64,000 nt of DNA from an uncultured Lachnospiraceae bacterium. Its GTDB lineage: Bacteria; Bacillota; Clostridia; Lachnospirales; Lachnospiraceae. The stretch is taken from the NCBI GenBank assembly GCA_910587045.1, contig CAJULG010000005.1:1-64000 (forward strand), read 5' to 3'. A program made the translations under genes and the position numbers. The notes under the pieces were generated by a model, which was not told the DNA's origin, did not search any database, and saw nothing but the letters and a program-made list of their open reading frames with translations. Of the stretch, positions 36,489 to 44,624 are shown piece by piece (within the stretch, counting starts at the first letter, position 1; each line of letters opens with the position of its first letter).

Positions 36489-37014
36489 GCCTGATGATAT
36501 AGATGGGCGGCTGGAACGGGAAATACGGGTTTATGATCTGTTGGATCAACTGGGAATGGAATATGAACGAACAGATCATGAGGAAGCCAATACAATGGAA
36601 GCGTGTAATGAAATTGACCGGATATTAGACACCACGATCTGCAAGAATCTGTTTCTTTGCAACCGGCAGGAAACACAGTTTTATCTGTTGATGATGCCGG
36701 GGGAGAAGCCTTTTAAGACAAAGGATCTGTCGGCACAGATTCACAGTGCCAGATTATCGTTTGGAAAGCCCGAATATATGGAAGAGTTTCTTCATATTAA
36801 ACCGGGGGCAGTTTCTATCATGGGATTAATGAATGATACGGAAAACCATGTACAACTGTTGATAGACCGGGAGATAGTGAAGAGTGAAATGCTGGGGTGT
36901 CATCCCTGTGTCAGCATGTCCAGTCTGAAGCTCCGGACAAAGGATGTTCTGGAAAAGTTTCTGCCGGCAGTTCATCATGAGGCAATGATCGTAGACCTGC
37001 CAGAAGTGAAATAG
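36469..37014 (+). CDS. Prolyl-tRNA deacylase-like protein (PrdX/ProX type)
   Basis: A 181-residue member of the YbaK/aa-tRNA deacylase superfamily resembling free-standing editing domains of prolyl-tRNA synthetase. Family blocks are ICKNLFLCNRQETQFYLLMMPGEK, LHIKPGAVSIMGLMND and LGCHPCVSMSSLKL. It probably hydrolyses mischarged tRNA-Pro. ATG 36469 follows GGAGGAAGA. It overlaps the GNAT gene, so translation may be coupled. Confidence 0.88.
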   Translation: MELQKGRPDDIDGRLEREIRVYDLLDQLGMEYERTDHEEANTMEACNEIDRILDTTICKNLFLCNRQETQFYLLMMPGEKPFKTKDLSAQIHSARLSFGKPEYMEEFLHIKPGAVSIMGLMNDTENHVQLLIDREIVKSEMLGCHPCVSMSSLKLRTKDVLEKFLPAVHHEAMIVDLPEVK

Positions 37015-37026
37015 GAGGAGATATAC

Positions 37027-37680
37027 ATGGCATATGATATTATCCTGTTTGACCTGGACGGGACATTGACGGATCCGGGGATCGGTATCACGAATGCGGT
37101 TATATATGCATTAAAGCAATATGATATTCAGGTAGAGAACCGGGAGGAGCTGTACCGGTTTATCGGGCCGCCACTGCTGGAATCCTTTCAGTCATTCTTT
37201 GGATTTACAGAAGAAGATGCGGAGCAGGCGGTAATTTATTATCGGGACTATTATCGGGAGAAGGGAATCTTTGAGAATTATGTCTATCCGGGTATGGATA
37301 GGCTGTTGGGCAGATTAAGGAGAGCAGGAAAGGCACTTCTGGTAGCAACCTCAAAGCCGGAGGAGTTTGCACTTCAGATTCTGGAGAATTTTAAACTGGC
37401 TGAGTATTTTACTGTGATCGCAGGCGCTTCCATGGATGGTTCCAGGATCAGAAAAGCGGATGTGATCGACTATGCATTAAAACAGTATGGTATGGATGAA
37501 AGGGAGCAGGTACTAATGGTAGGTGACCGGAAGCATGATATACTTGGAGCAAAAGAAATTGGAATTGCATCAGCGGGTGTATTATACGGGTATGGAAGCC
37601 GGGAGGAATTAGAAGCGGCCGGGGCAGATTATATCGTTTTGTGTGTTGATAACTTGTATCCATTAATTGTAAAGGAATAG
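37027..37680 (+). CDS. HAD-superfamily hydrolase (phosphoglycolate phosphatase-like)
   Basis: A 217-residue HAD phosphatase: motif I LFDLDGTLTDP, motif II VATSKPE, motif III Lys near KADVIDYAL, and motif IV MVGDRKHDILGA. A helical cap follows motif I. Members hydrolyse small phosphate esters such as phosphoglycolate or pyrophosphate. Specificity cannot be read from sequence. It lies 12 bp after the deacylase gene. Confidence 0.92.
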   Translation: MAYDIILFDLDGTLTDPGIGITNAVIYALKQYDIQVENREELYRFIGPPLLESFQSFFGFTEEDAEQAVIYYRDYYREKGIFENYVYPGMDRLLGRLRRAGKALLVATSKPEEFALQILENFKLAEYFTVIAGASMDGSRIRKADVIDYALKQYGMDEREQVLMVGDRKHDILGAKEIGIASAGVLYGYGSREELEAAGADYIVLCVDNLYPLIVKE

Positions 37681-37689
37681 GTTGACATA

Positions 37690-38532
37690 ATGAATAAAGA
37701 AAAGGAAGAAGGAAACAGGGATTCCGTCAATCTGAATTATCCGATTTTATTGGTTCATGGTATGGGATTTCGGGATCGAAAGCATCCGAACTACTGGGGA
37801 CGTATTCCAGGGGAGCTGGAACGGATGGGGTGTAAGGTGTATTATGGCAATCAGGATGCAAACGGTTCCATTGAGACCAATGCCCGGATTCTGGAGCGGC
37901 GGATCGATGAGATTATAAAAGAAAGCGGTGCAGAGAAATTAAATGTGATCGCACATTCGAAGGGAGGGCTTGAAATCCGGTATGTGATTTCAACGCTGAA
38001 GGCCGGAGACCGGATTGCTTCCGTAACGACGATGAATACGCCTCATCATGGTTCTTTGACGGTAGATGCCCTGCTAAGAGTACCGGATGTTCTGATTCGA
38101 GGTGGCTGTAAATGTGTGGATCTGTGGATGCGTCTGTTAGGGGATCGGACTCCGGACACGTATTCTGCCATTCAGATGTTCCGAACCACGGAGGCGGAAC
38201 GATTTAATCAGGAGAATCCGGATGTGGAGGGAATTTATTATCAGAGCTATGCCTTTGTTATGAAGCATGCCTTTAGTGATATCTTTATGTGCTGGACCTA
38301 TCCGGTGGTTTATTATTTTGAAGGGGACAATGATGGATTATTGCCGCCCCGGGCAACGGAGTGGACGAATTTTAAAGGCGTATTCCGAGGGAATTCAGGC
38401 AGAGGAATCTCCCATTGTGATGAGATTGATTTGCGAAGACATCGGTTGACCAGGAGGAAGGGAGAAGGTCTGTCAGATATCATAGAGGTCTATGCGGATG
38501 CGGTGAAGGAGCTGGAACGACAGGGATTATAG
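37690..38532 (+). CDS. Alpha/beta-hydrolase, lipase-like
   Basis: A 280-residue lipase-type hydrolase. The N-terminal YPILLVHGMGF is the oxyanion strand; the nucleophile elbow is IAHSKGGLE with Ser near residue 94; the Asp is likely in EGDNDGLLP and the His in GISHCDEI. It has no signal peptide, so unlike secreted triacylglycerol lipases it seems intracellular. Substrate unknown. Confidence 0.85.
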   Translation: MNKEKEEGNRDSVNLNYPILLVHGMGFRDRKHPNYWGRIPGELERMGCKVYYGNQDANGSIETNARILERRIDEIIKESGAEKLNVIAHSKGGLEIRYVISTLKAGDRIASVTTMNTPHHGSLTVDALLRVPDVLIRGGCKCVDLWMRLLGDRTPDTYSAIQMFRTTEAERFNQENPDVEGIYYQSYAFVMKHAFSDIFMCWTYPVVYYFEGDNDGLLPPRATEWTNFKGVFRGNSGRGISHCDEIDLRRHRLTRRKGEGLSDIIEVYADAVKELERQGL

Positions 38533-38596
38533 ATAGTGAGTGGAAAGAAATAAGACCGGAAGAAAACGTAGAAAAATAGAGAAAGAGCAGGGGAAG

Positions 38597-39508
38597 ATGA
38601 GATTAAAAAATGTATTATTGGTGGTCAGGGACATAGAGCGATCAAAGGTATTTTACCGGAATCTGTTTGGTCTGGAGGTGATCCGGGATTTTGGCAGTAA
38701 TGTGATCCTGACAGAAGGACTGGTGCTGCAGGAACAGGAGGAGTGGGAGAAGGTTATGGAACGTCCGGTGGTTTCCGGTGGAAATGATGCAGAACTCTAT
38801 TTTGAAGAGCATGATATAGGTGCCTTTATAAAAAAAATGGAACAGAATGCCTCAATGATAGAGTATGTACATGAAATGATAGAACGGGATCAGGGACAGC
38901 GGGTCATACGGATCTATGACCCGGATCAGCATGTGATCGAAATCGGAGAATCCATGGAAAGTGTTGTACGCAGATCCTGCGGGGAGACGTATGTATTCAA
39001 GCAGGCACGAGAAGAAGAGTTGTCAGATATTCTTGCATTATATCGTGCAGCTGTTGGTACGGCAGGCTGTACCTGGTCTCTGGATTATCCCAATGCAGAT
39101 ATTTTGAAGGATGATTTTCAACGGGGAAATTTATTCTGCATGAAGAATCAGGAGCAGGAGATATTGGGCGTGATATCCATTGATGTGGATGAAGCGGTGG
39201 CAGCCCTGCCCTGCTGGACAAGGGAACTAAGACCGGTAGCGGAACTGGCACGACTGACAGTAAAGGAGGCATATCAGAATCGGGGAATTGCCAGATTGCT
39301 ATTGAAAGCAGCCATGAAGGAGTTGATGCACCGTGGGTATCGAGGCGTTCATTTTCTTGTAAGTAAGACCAATGAGAAAGCAATTCGTTCTTATGGAAGG
39401 CTGGAATTCGAGGTCAGAGGAGATTGCAATCTGTATGACACGGACTGGTGGTGTTATGAGAAGGAATTCGATCATAACCGGATGGAGCGTGATGAGGATG
39501 CTGTATGA
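38597..39508 (+). CDS. VOC (glyoxalase-like) and GNAT fusion protein
   Basis: A 303-residue two-domain protein. Residues 1-125 are a VOC/glyoxalase fold (KNVLLVVRDIERSKVFYRNLFGLEV; RIYDPDQHVIEIGE). Residues about 140-300 are a GNAT acetyltransferase (AELARLTVKEAYQNRGIARLLLKAAM). The ATG at 38597 with CAGGGGAAG upstream is preferred to a GTG at 38540. The fusion suggests one small substrate bound by VOC and acetylated by GNAT, as in some detoxification proteins; this is inference. Confidence 0.82.
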   Translation: MRLKNVLLVVRDIERSKVFYRNLFGLEVIRDFGSNVILTEGLVLQEQEEWEKVMERPVVSGGNDAELYFEEHDIGAFIKKMEQNASMIEYVHEMIERDQGQRVIRIYDPDQHVIEIGESMESVVRRSCGETYVFKQAREEELSDILALYRAAVGTAGCTWSLDYPNADILKDDFQRGNLFCMKNQEQEILGVISIDVDEAVAALPCWTRELRPVAELARLTVKEAYQNRGIARLLLKAAMKELMHRGYRGVHFLVSKTNEKAIRSYGRLEFEVRGDCNLYDTDWWCYEKEFDHNRMERDEDAV

Positions 39509-40085
39509 TAAGGATATAAGGGAACATCTATTTGATTTTCTGGATGAGACCTATGGAAAGAACCGGATCATTGAGGAGAAGAAGATGGGGAAATCCAGGG
39601 CGGATGTTGTGATGATAACCCCGAATGCAATCTATGGAATTGAGATTAAAAGCGATGCAGATACCTATGCGCGGCTGGAGCGTCAGGTTCGGGATTATAA
39701 CCAGTTCTATGACTACAATTATGTTGTTGCAGGAACCCGGCATGCCATGCACATCGAGGAACACGTACCGGACTGGTGGGGGATCATTACGGTAGAACTG
39801 GAGGAAGGAAGACCGGATTTCTATATTATGAGAAAGCCGGGGAAAAATCCTAAAATGAAGTGGAAGAAGAAGCTGAGTCTGCTCTGGCGTCCGGAGCTGG
39901 CGCATATGCAGGAACTGAACCGGATGGCAAAATACAGACAGAAAAGCAAGGATTTTGTAATTGAGAAGCTGCTGGAGCAGGTGGCTGAGGAGGAACTGCA
40001 GGAACAGCTTTGTGAAGAATTGTTCCAGCGGGATTATAATACGATCGGGGATCAGATCGCAGAGTATAAGCATAAGAGACGATAG
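39492..40085 (+). CDS. sce7726-type PD-(D/E)XK nuclease-like protein
   Basis: A 197-residue protein. The restriction-like core is visible: RADVVMI (Asp), then GIEIKSD (ExK) in the usual spacing, within IREHLFDFLDETYG...YARLERQVRDYNQFYDYNYVV. This fits the sce7726 family of predicted nucleases. The C-terminal half is helical and charged. Start chosen at ATG 39492 with GGAG upstream, overlapping the previous gene by 17 bp. It is not next to a methylase or helicase, so the role is open. Confidence 0.8.
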   Translation: MRMLYDKDIREHLFDFLDETYGKNRIIEEKKMGKSRADVVMITPNAIYGIEIKSDADTYARLERQVRDYNQFYDYNYVVAGTRHAMHIEEHVPDWWGIITVELEEGRPDFYIMRKPGKNPKMKWKKKLSLLWRPELAHMQELNRMAKYRQKSKDFVIEKLLEQVAEEELQEQLCEELFQRDYNTIGDQIAEYKHKRR

Positions 40086-40151
40086 GGTTGTTTTTGCATG
40101 AGTGAAGGAGTATAATTTGACCGGATGTGTGACTGGAGAGAGGTGAACAGC

Positions 40152-40883
40152 GTGAAGGAGAAGGATGATTTACAGCCGGAGAAAGGTTACCTGGAATGTG
40201 AGAAATGGTGGATATTCGCATTGCTTATGATGGTTGGCGGATTCTACGGTGCATATACATATTCGATTCGCGGCGGCGTATTCTGTAATGCCCAGACAGC
40301 GAATTTTGTCCTGATGGCTATGGCGGCAGGACAGGGAAAATGGCAGCAGGCCTGCTATTATCTGATCCCGATGAGCGCTTATCTGCTGGGAGCCATTGTC
40401 TCGGAGGCAGTGCCGAAACCGATTAAGAGAAAGCATATCATTCGCTGGGATACGTTACTGATACTGATCGAGATCATTGCAGTGATTGCACTGGGCTTCC
40501 TCCCCGAGGATACGCCGTTTCAGGTTTCCCAGATAACGATTAATTTTATCTGTTCCATGCAGTACAATACCTTTCGACAGGCGCAGGGGGTTCCGATGGC
40601 GACCACCTTTTGTACCAATCATCTTCGGCAGACCGGAGTTGCGATCGTAAAGGCAGTGAAGACCCGAGGAGAGCCGGCACATATAAAGCGGCTTGGAGAA
40701 CATGCGGGGATGCTGGCGGTATTCGTTCTGGGAGCAGTATTCTCTACCGTACTCTGCGGACGGTGGGCGGGCAGGGCAATCTGGGGAGCATTGCTTCCTC
40801 TGAGCATTGTGTTTGTTGACCTGCTGTATGCGGATCTGAAGAAAGAGCATGCATATATAGAACAGACACCGCACGGGCATTAG
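40152..40883 (+). CDS. DUF1275 (YoaK) family membrane protein
   Basis: A 243-residue protein with about six TM helices. The conserved GGFYGAYTYSIRGGVFCNAQTANFVLMAMA and ITINFICSMQYNTFRQAQG with TTFCTNHLRQTG blocks are diagnostic of DUF1275. Function unknown. GTG 40152 was chosen because GGAGAGAGG is 8-9 nt upstream; the ATG at 40125 is in frame but has no ribosome site. Confidence 0.85.
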   Translation: MKEKDDLQPEKGYLECEKWWIFALLMMVGGFYGAYTYSIRGGVFCNAQTANFVLMAMAAGQGKWQQACYYLIPMSAYLLGAIVSEAVPKPIKRKHIIRWDTLLILIEIIAVIALGFLPEDTPFQVSQITINFICSMQYNTFRQAQGVPMATTFCTNHLRQTGVAIVKAVKTRGEPAHIKRLGEHAGMLAVFVLGAVFSTVLCGRWAGRAIWGALLPLSIVFVDLLYADLKKEHAYIEQTPHGH

Positions 40884-40909
40884 TGAATAGAATACAAAAG
40901 GAGGAGCGT

Positions 40910-41578
40910 ATGTTAGGCAAAACAAGGGGTAAGAAATTGAATCAGTATGTGCCGGATTATGTGGTGTTTGACCTGGAGACAACCGGAGTAAATCCGAACC
41001 TGGATGCCATAATCGAAATATCAGGGATAAAGGTCCGGAATCAGCAGGTTACGGATACCTTCAGCCGGCTTGTGAATCCCGGCCGGCCGATCCCGTATTC
41101 TGCAACTGCGGTAAATGGCATTACGGATCCTATGGTATCAGAAGAGCCGGAGCTATCGGAGATACTGCCGGAATTCCTGGATTTTATCGGAGAAGATATT
41201 CTGGTAGGGCATAATATACATACCTTTGACATGTTGTTTTTATGGAATGCCGCGGGCCTGCTGTACAAAAAAACAATTTCCAATGATTATATTGATACGC
41301 TGACCCTGGCACGGTATTGCCTGCCCGGGTTATCTCATTATAAATTAGTTGATGTTGCTTCTTATTATCAGATCAGTACAGAGGGAGCGCACCGGGCATT
41401 GAATGACTGTATCATGAATCAACAGTGTTATGAACGACTGGGAGCAGAATATAAAAATATGCCGCAACAGCTATGCCCTATGTGCGGGGAACTGCTGGTG
41501 CGGCGAAATGGACGGTATGGTGCATTTTGGGGATGCAGCGGTTACCCGAACTGTAAATATACCCGGAACGCAGATTAG
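40910..41578 (+). CDS. DEDDh exonuclease with C-terminal topoisomerase-type zinc finger
   Basis: A 222-residue protein. The exonuclease part has FDLETTGVN (DxE), VGHNIHTFD and HRALNDC as in DNA polymerase III epsilon relatives. The last 35 residues are a C4 zinc ribbon of the type found in topoisomerase I: CPMCGELL...WGCSGYPNC. The ribbon should hold single-stranded DNA. ATG 40910 has AAAGGAGGAG upstream. It likely trims 3' ends in repair. It ends 15 bp from the convergent argS. Confidence 0.88.
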   Translation: MLGKTRGKKLNQYVPDYVVFDLETTGVNPNLDAIIEISGIKVRNQQVTDTFSRLVNPGRPIPYSATAVNGITDPMVSEEPELSEILPEFLDFIGEDILVGHNIHTFDMLFLWNAAGLLYKKTISNDYIDTLTLARYCLPGLSHYKLVDVASYYQISTEGAHRALNDCIMNQQCYERLGAEYKNMPQQLCPMCGELLVRRNGRYGAFWGCSGYPNCKYTRNAD

Positions 41579-41593
41579 TGTTTGACCGGTATG

Positions 41594-43288
41594 CTACATC
41601 TGCTCCGGGCAGTTGATCCCCAGCAGACGCATGGCATCCCGGAGTGTTTTTCTGGTTACGGAAACCAGCTTTAAACGGGCATTCCGTATGGCTTCCTCCG
41701 GTACATTGATCCGGCAGCTGTTATAGAAGTGGTTGAAGGCCTGTGCTACTTCGACTGCAAACCGGGATATTAAGAATGGTTCATATTTCTCAGCAGCATC
41801 CAGAACTACCTTCGGAAATTTATTGATTGCCTTTAGCAGTTCCATGGCATCCAGATCGGTCAGGATGGAATGATCAATGGAGGCTGTTTCATCGAATTCC
41901 GGTACTGCGCGGAGCAGGCTGGAGCATCTTGCATAGGTGTACTGGACATAAGGGCCGGTCTCACCTTCAAAGTTCAGTATCTTTTCCCATTTAAAGGAGA
42001 CATCCTTGATCCGCTGATTGTAAAGGTCGTTGAATATGATAGCGCCGACACCGACCATCTGTGCCGCCTCATCCTTATTCGGAAGCTCCGGATTCTTCTC
42101 CTCAATGACTTCTTTTACCTTGGAGATTGCCTCTAAGAGGATATCCTCTGCGTAGATGATATTACCGCTTCTGGTAGAGAGCTTGGCACCCTCCAGGCTG
42201 ACCAGGCCGTAAGGGATATGCACCAGCTGGCTGGCGGCCCAGTCATTGCCCAGCAGCTCGACTACCTTGAATACCTGTGCAAAATGAAGCTTCTGTTCCT
42301 GTCCGGTCACATACAGGCATTTGACAAACTGATAGGTTTCCTTACGATAGTAGATCGCAGCCAGATCACGGGTGGCATAGATGGAGCCTCCATCTGCCTT
42401 CTTAATGATGCATGGGGCCATATCATAATCGGATAGATCAACGATATAGGCGCCATCACTTTCTTTTAACAGGTTCGCCTGTTCCAGACGCTCGAATACA
42501 GCCGGAGTCTTATCCCGGTAAAAGCTCTCACCATTATAGGAATCGAAGTCTACACCCAGCAGCTTATAAACCCGCCGGTACTCGATCATACTGATATCCT
42601 TAAACCATTGCCAGATTGACAGGGCTTCCTCATCTCCCTGCTCCATCTTCACGAACCAGGCCCGGGCCTGGTCAATCAGTGTATCATCCTTCTCTGCTTC
42701 TGTATGGAAGCGTACATAGAGTTCCATCAGCTCTGCAATGCCGCGCTCCTCGACCGCTTCTTTCGATCCCCACGTTTTATAGGCAACGATCAGCTTGCCA
42801 AACTGGGTTCCCCAGTCGCCTAAGTGATTGATCCGGTGTACGGTATAACCCAGTTTGCTGTAGATCTTATATAGGGAATTCCCGATAATGGTAGTCCGGA
42901 GATGCCCTACATGGAAGTTCTTGGCAACATTTGGTGAGGAATAATCAATACAGATTGCCTGGCCTGCGCCCAGATCGGAACCGCCAAAATTCTCTGCACA
43001 GGCAGCATCCAGCATGGTTTTAACAAATAATTCCTTTTTTAAATAAAAGTTGCAGTAAGCGCCCTGTACCCTGATTTCTTCTATAAAGTCCAGCTTACCG
43101 GCTATCGCATTTTTTAAATCCTCTGCGATCTGATTCGGTGCCTTGTGCATGGTCTTAGCCAGACGGAAGCATGGAAACGCATAGTCACCCAGCTCCGGCT
43201 TCGGCGGTACTTCTAAAAGTGAAAGAATATCCTCCGGGGATAAGCCTTCTACATTCTTTGCAATGATCTCTGCTAATTGTTCTTTCAT
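41594..43288 (-). CDS. argS: Arginyl-tRNA synthetase
   Basis: A 564-residue class I synthetase of normal length. The HIGH-like signature is FHVGHLRTTIIG, the KMSKS position reads KLSTRSG as usual in ArgRS, and the C-terminal anticodon-binding DALR domain ends MRLLGINCPEQM. Its start overlaps the stop of the upstream DegS-like gene by 4 bp, so the two are translated in coupling. I see no T-box leader in this unit. Confidence 0.97.
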   Translation of the reverse strand: MKEQLAEIIAKNVEGLSPEDILSLLEVPPKPELGDYAFPCFRLAKTMHKAPNQIAEDLKNAIAGKLDFIEEIRVQGAYCNFYLKKELFVKTMLDAACAENFGGSDLGAGQAICIDYSSPNVAKNFHVGHLRTTIIGNSLYKIYSKLGYTVHRINHLGDWGTQFGKLIVAYKTWGSKEAVEERGIAELMELYVRFHTEAEKDDTLIDQARAWFVKMEQGDEEALSIWQWFKDISMIEYRRVYKLLGVDFDSYNGESFYRDKTPAVFERLEQANLLKESDGAYIVDLSDYDMAPCIIKKADGGSIYATRDLAAIYYRKETYQFVKCLYVTGQEQKLHFAQVFKVVELLGNDWAASQLVHIPYGLVSLEGAKLSTRSGNIIYAEDILLEAISKVKEVIEEKNPELPNKDEAAQMVGVGAIIFNDLYNQRIKDVSFKWEKILNFEGETGPYVQYTYARCSSLLRAVPEFDETASIDHSILTDLDAMELLKAINKFPKVVLDAAEKYEPFLISRFAVEVAQAFNHFYNSCRINVPEEAIRNARLKLVSVTRKTLRDAMRLLGINCPEQM

Positions 43289-44583
43289 CGGTCAAAATCC
43301 TTTCCTGTATTGTAAGTTTGGTTGTTGTTATTGTCTGCTTCTGTCTGAGACGACTCCGGAGCCAGCAGCACCGGGAAGGAAAAGCGGACATTGGTACCGC
43401 TTATGAGGTCGCCGTCAATCTGCACCTTGCCGCCTAACAGGTAAATGATCTCATGGAGGCGGTGCAGGCCGCTGTACCACGGGCTTTGTGTCAGATAGTC
43501 AGAGCTGATGCCGACTCCATTATCATTAATATAGACATCGATCATCCGGCTGTTAATATATATCTTTGCCAGTATCTTATTCGCATTGGAGTAGTAGAAT
43601 ATGTTATCCAGTAACTCTCGCAACAGCTGTAACAGGGTAATGGTAATGATCGGCAGAACCTTCATATCATAATCCGTACAATCTACAGAAGCGTCAATGG
43701 TGCAGTCCGGATGCAGGGTACGATAACTCTGAACGCAGTCATCTATCGCCATCCAGACCGGACATTGCTGCTTTTGATCCTGATCCAGTTCCCGGATCAG
43801 AGAATCCGCTGCACTCAGTAATCGTTCATTGGAATCCTGCAATTCCTGCAGGGTCAGTCTTGCCCGGGTCGGGTCGGACTGGATCAGCCATTTTAAAACC
43901 TCAAGCTTATTCTGATTATTTTCTATACCCTGACGGAGGGCGGTTCGGATCCGTTCTGCCGCCTGAGATTTATCATATTGATTCAGCATCAGAATCCGGC
44001 AGCCGTGAATGGCGCCATCTTCCTCCGGTTCTTCTGGAGTAGAGGGGATGTCCGGGCTGACTTCCACGGTCTCGTCCGCCTCCGGCTGGGGAAGCTTCTG
44101 ATAAAGGGAGGACAGACACTGGTTTGAATGCTCTAATGCACGGATATGATTCCGGATTATGGAAAGCTCCGTATCCAGTTTATTGACCCGTTCTGTCAGG
44201 GCAGTCCTTACATCCTGCAATTCATCCAACTGTGCCTGGATGACCTGGCTTTTTCCCCTTGTTACAGAGCCGGAGGGTAACGGAGAAAAGATATTCTTGC
44301 GGGAGTCAGACTGGAAGGTATAGATATCCCGGGTTTTCTGAAGCTCCTCGATCTTAACGTCCAGTTCAAATAATTCTGACTTCAGATTCTGGATCTGTTC
44401 TGACTGTGTGATATAGGCAGAGCGAAAGTAATTCAGGATATCCCAGTTGGTGGTTCGAAGGGTATTCAGATGCTCATCAATGGACGGCCCTTCCTGTATA
44501 TCAGAGTCCACGTTGCTGGCGGAAGCTTCTTCGCTGGCCAGTGCATTTAATTCTTCTATGATATTGAACTGCCTTTCAGCCAT
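43285..44583 (-). CDS. DegS-like histidine-kinase relative lacking the phospho-acceptor His
   Basis: A 432-residue soluble protein. Residues about 60-170 form coiled coils. Near 205-235 stands a HisKA_3-like helix where RIRTALRQG occupies the place of RIARELHDG, so the His and Asp appear replaced by Arg and Gln. The C-terminal ATPase domain is recognisable (ELLDNIFYYSNANKI as N box, VYINDNGVGIS as G1). There is no response regulator gene next to it. It may be a non-catalytic or atypical kinase. It is cotranscribed with argS. Confidence 0.72.
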   Translation of the reverse strand: MAERQFNIIEELNALASEEASASNVDSDIQEGPSIDEHLNTLRTTNWDILNYFRSAYITQSEQIQNLKSELFELDVKIEELQKTRDIYTFQSDSRKNIFSPLPSGSVTRGKSQVIQAQLDELQDVRTALTERVNKLDTELSIIRNHIRALEHSNQCLSSLYQKLPQPEADETVEVSPDIPSTPEEPEEDGAIHGCRILMLNQYDKSQAAERIRTALRQGIENNQNKLEVLKWLIQSDPTRARLTLQELQDSNERLLSAADSLIRELDQDQKQQCPVWMAIDDCVQSYRTLHPDCTIDASVDCTDYDMKVLPIITITLLQLLRELLDNIFYYSNANKILAKIYINSRMIDVYINDNGVGISSDYLTQSPWYSGLHRLHEIIYLLGGKVQIDGDLISGTNVRFSFPVLLAPESSQTEADNNNNQTYNTGKDFDR

Positions 44584-44624
44584 ATCTGCTGCCTCCTGTC
44601 GTGAAATCTGATCTGGAATCCCTG

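Noticed and set aside
44584..44624. T-box or other riboswitch for argS
   Set aside because: The gap before the argS unit is only 41 bp and holds no leader structure; argS itself overlaps the upstream gene.
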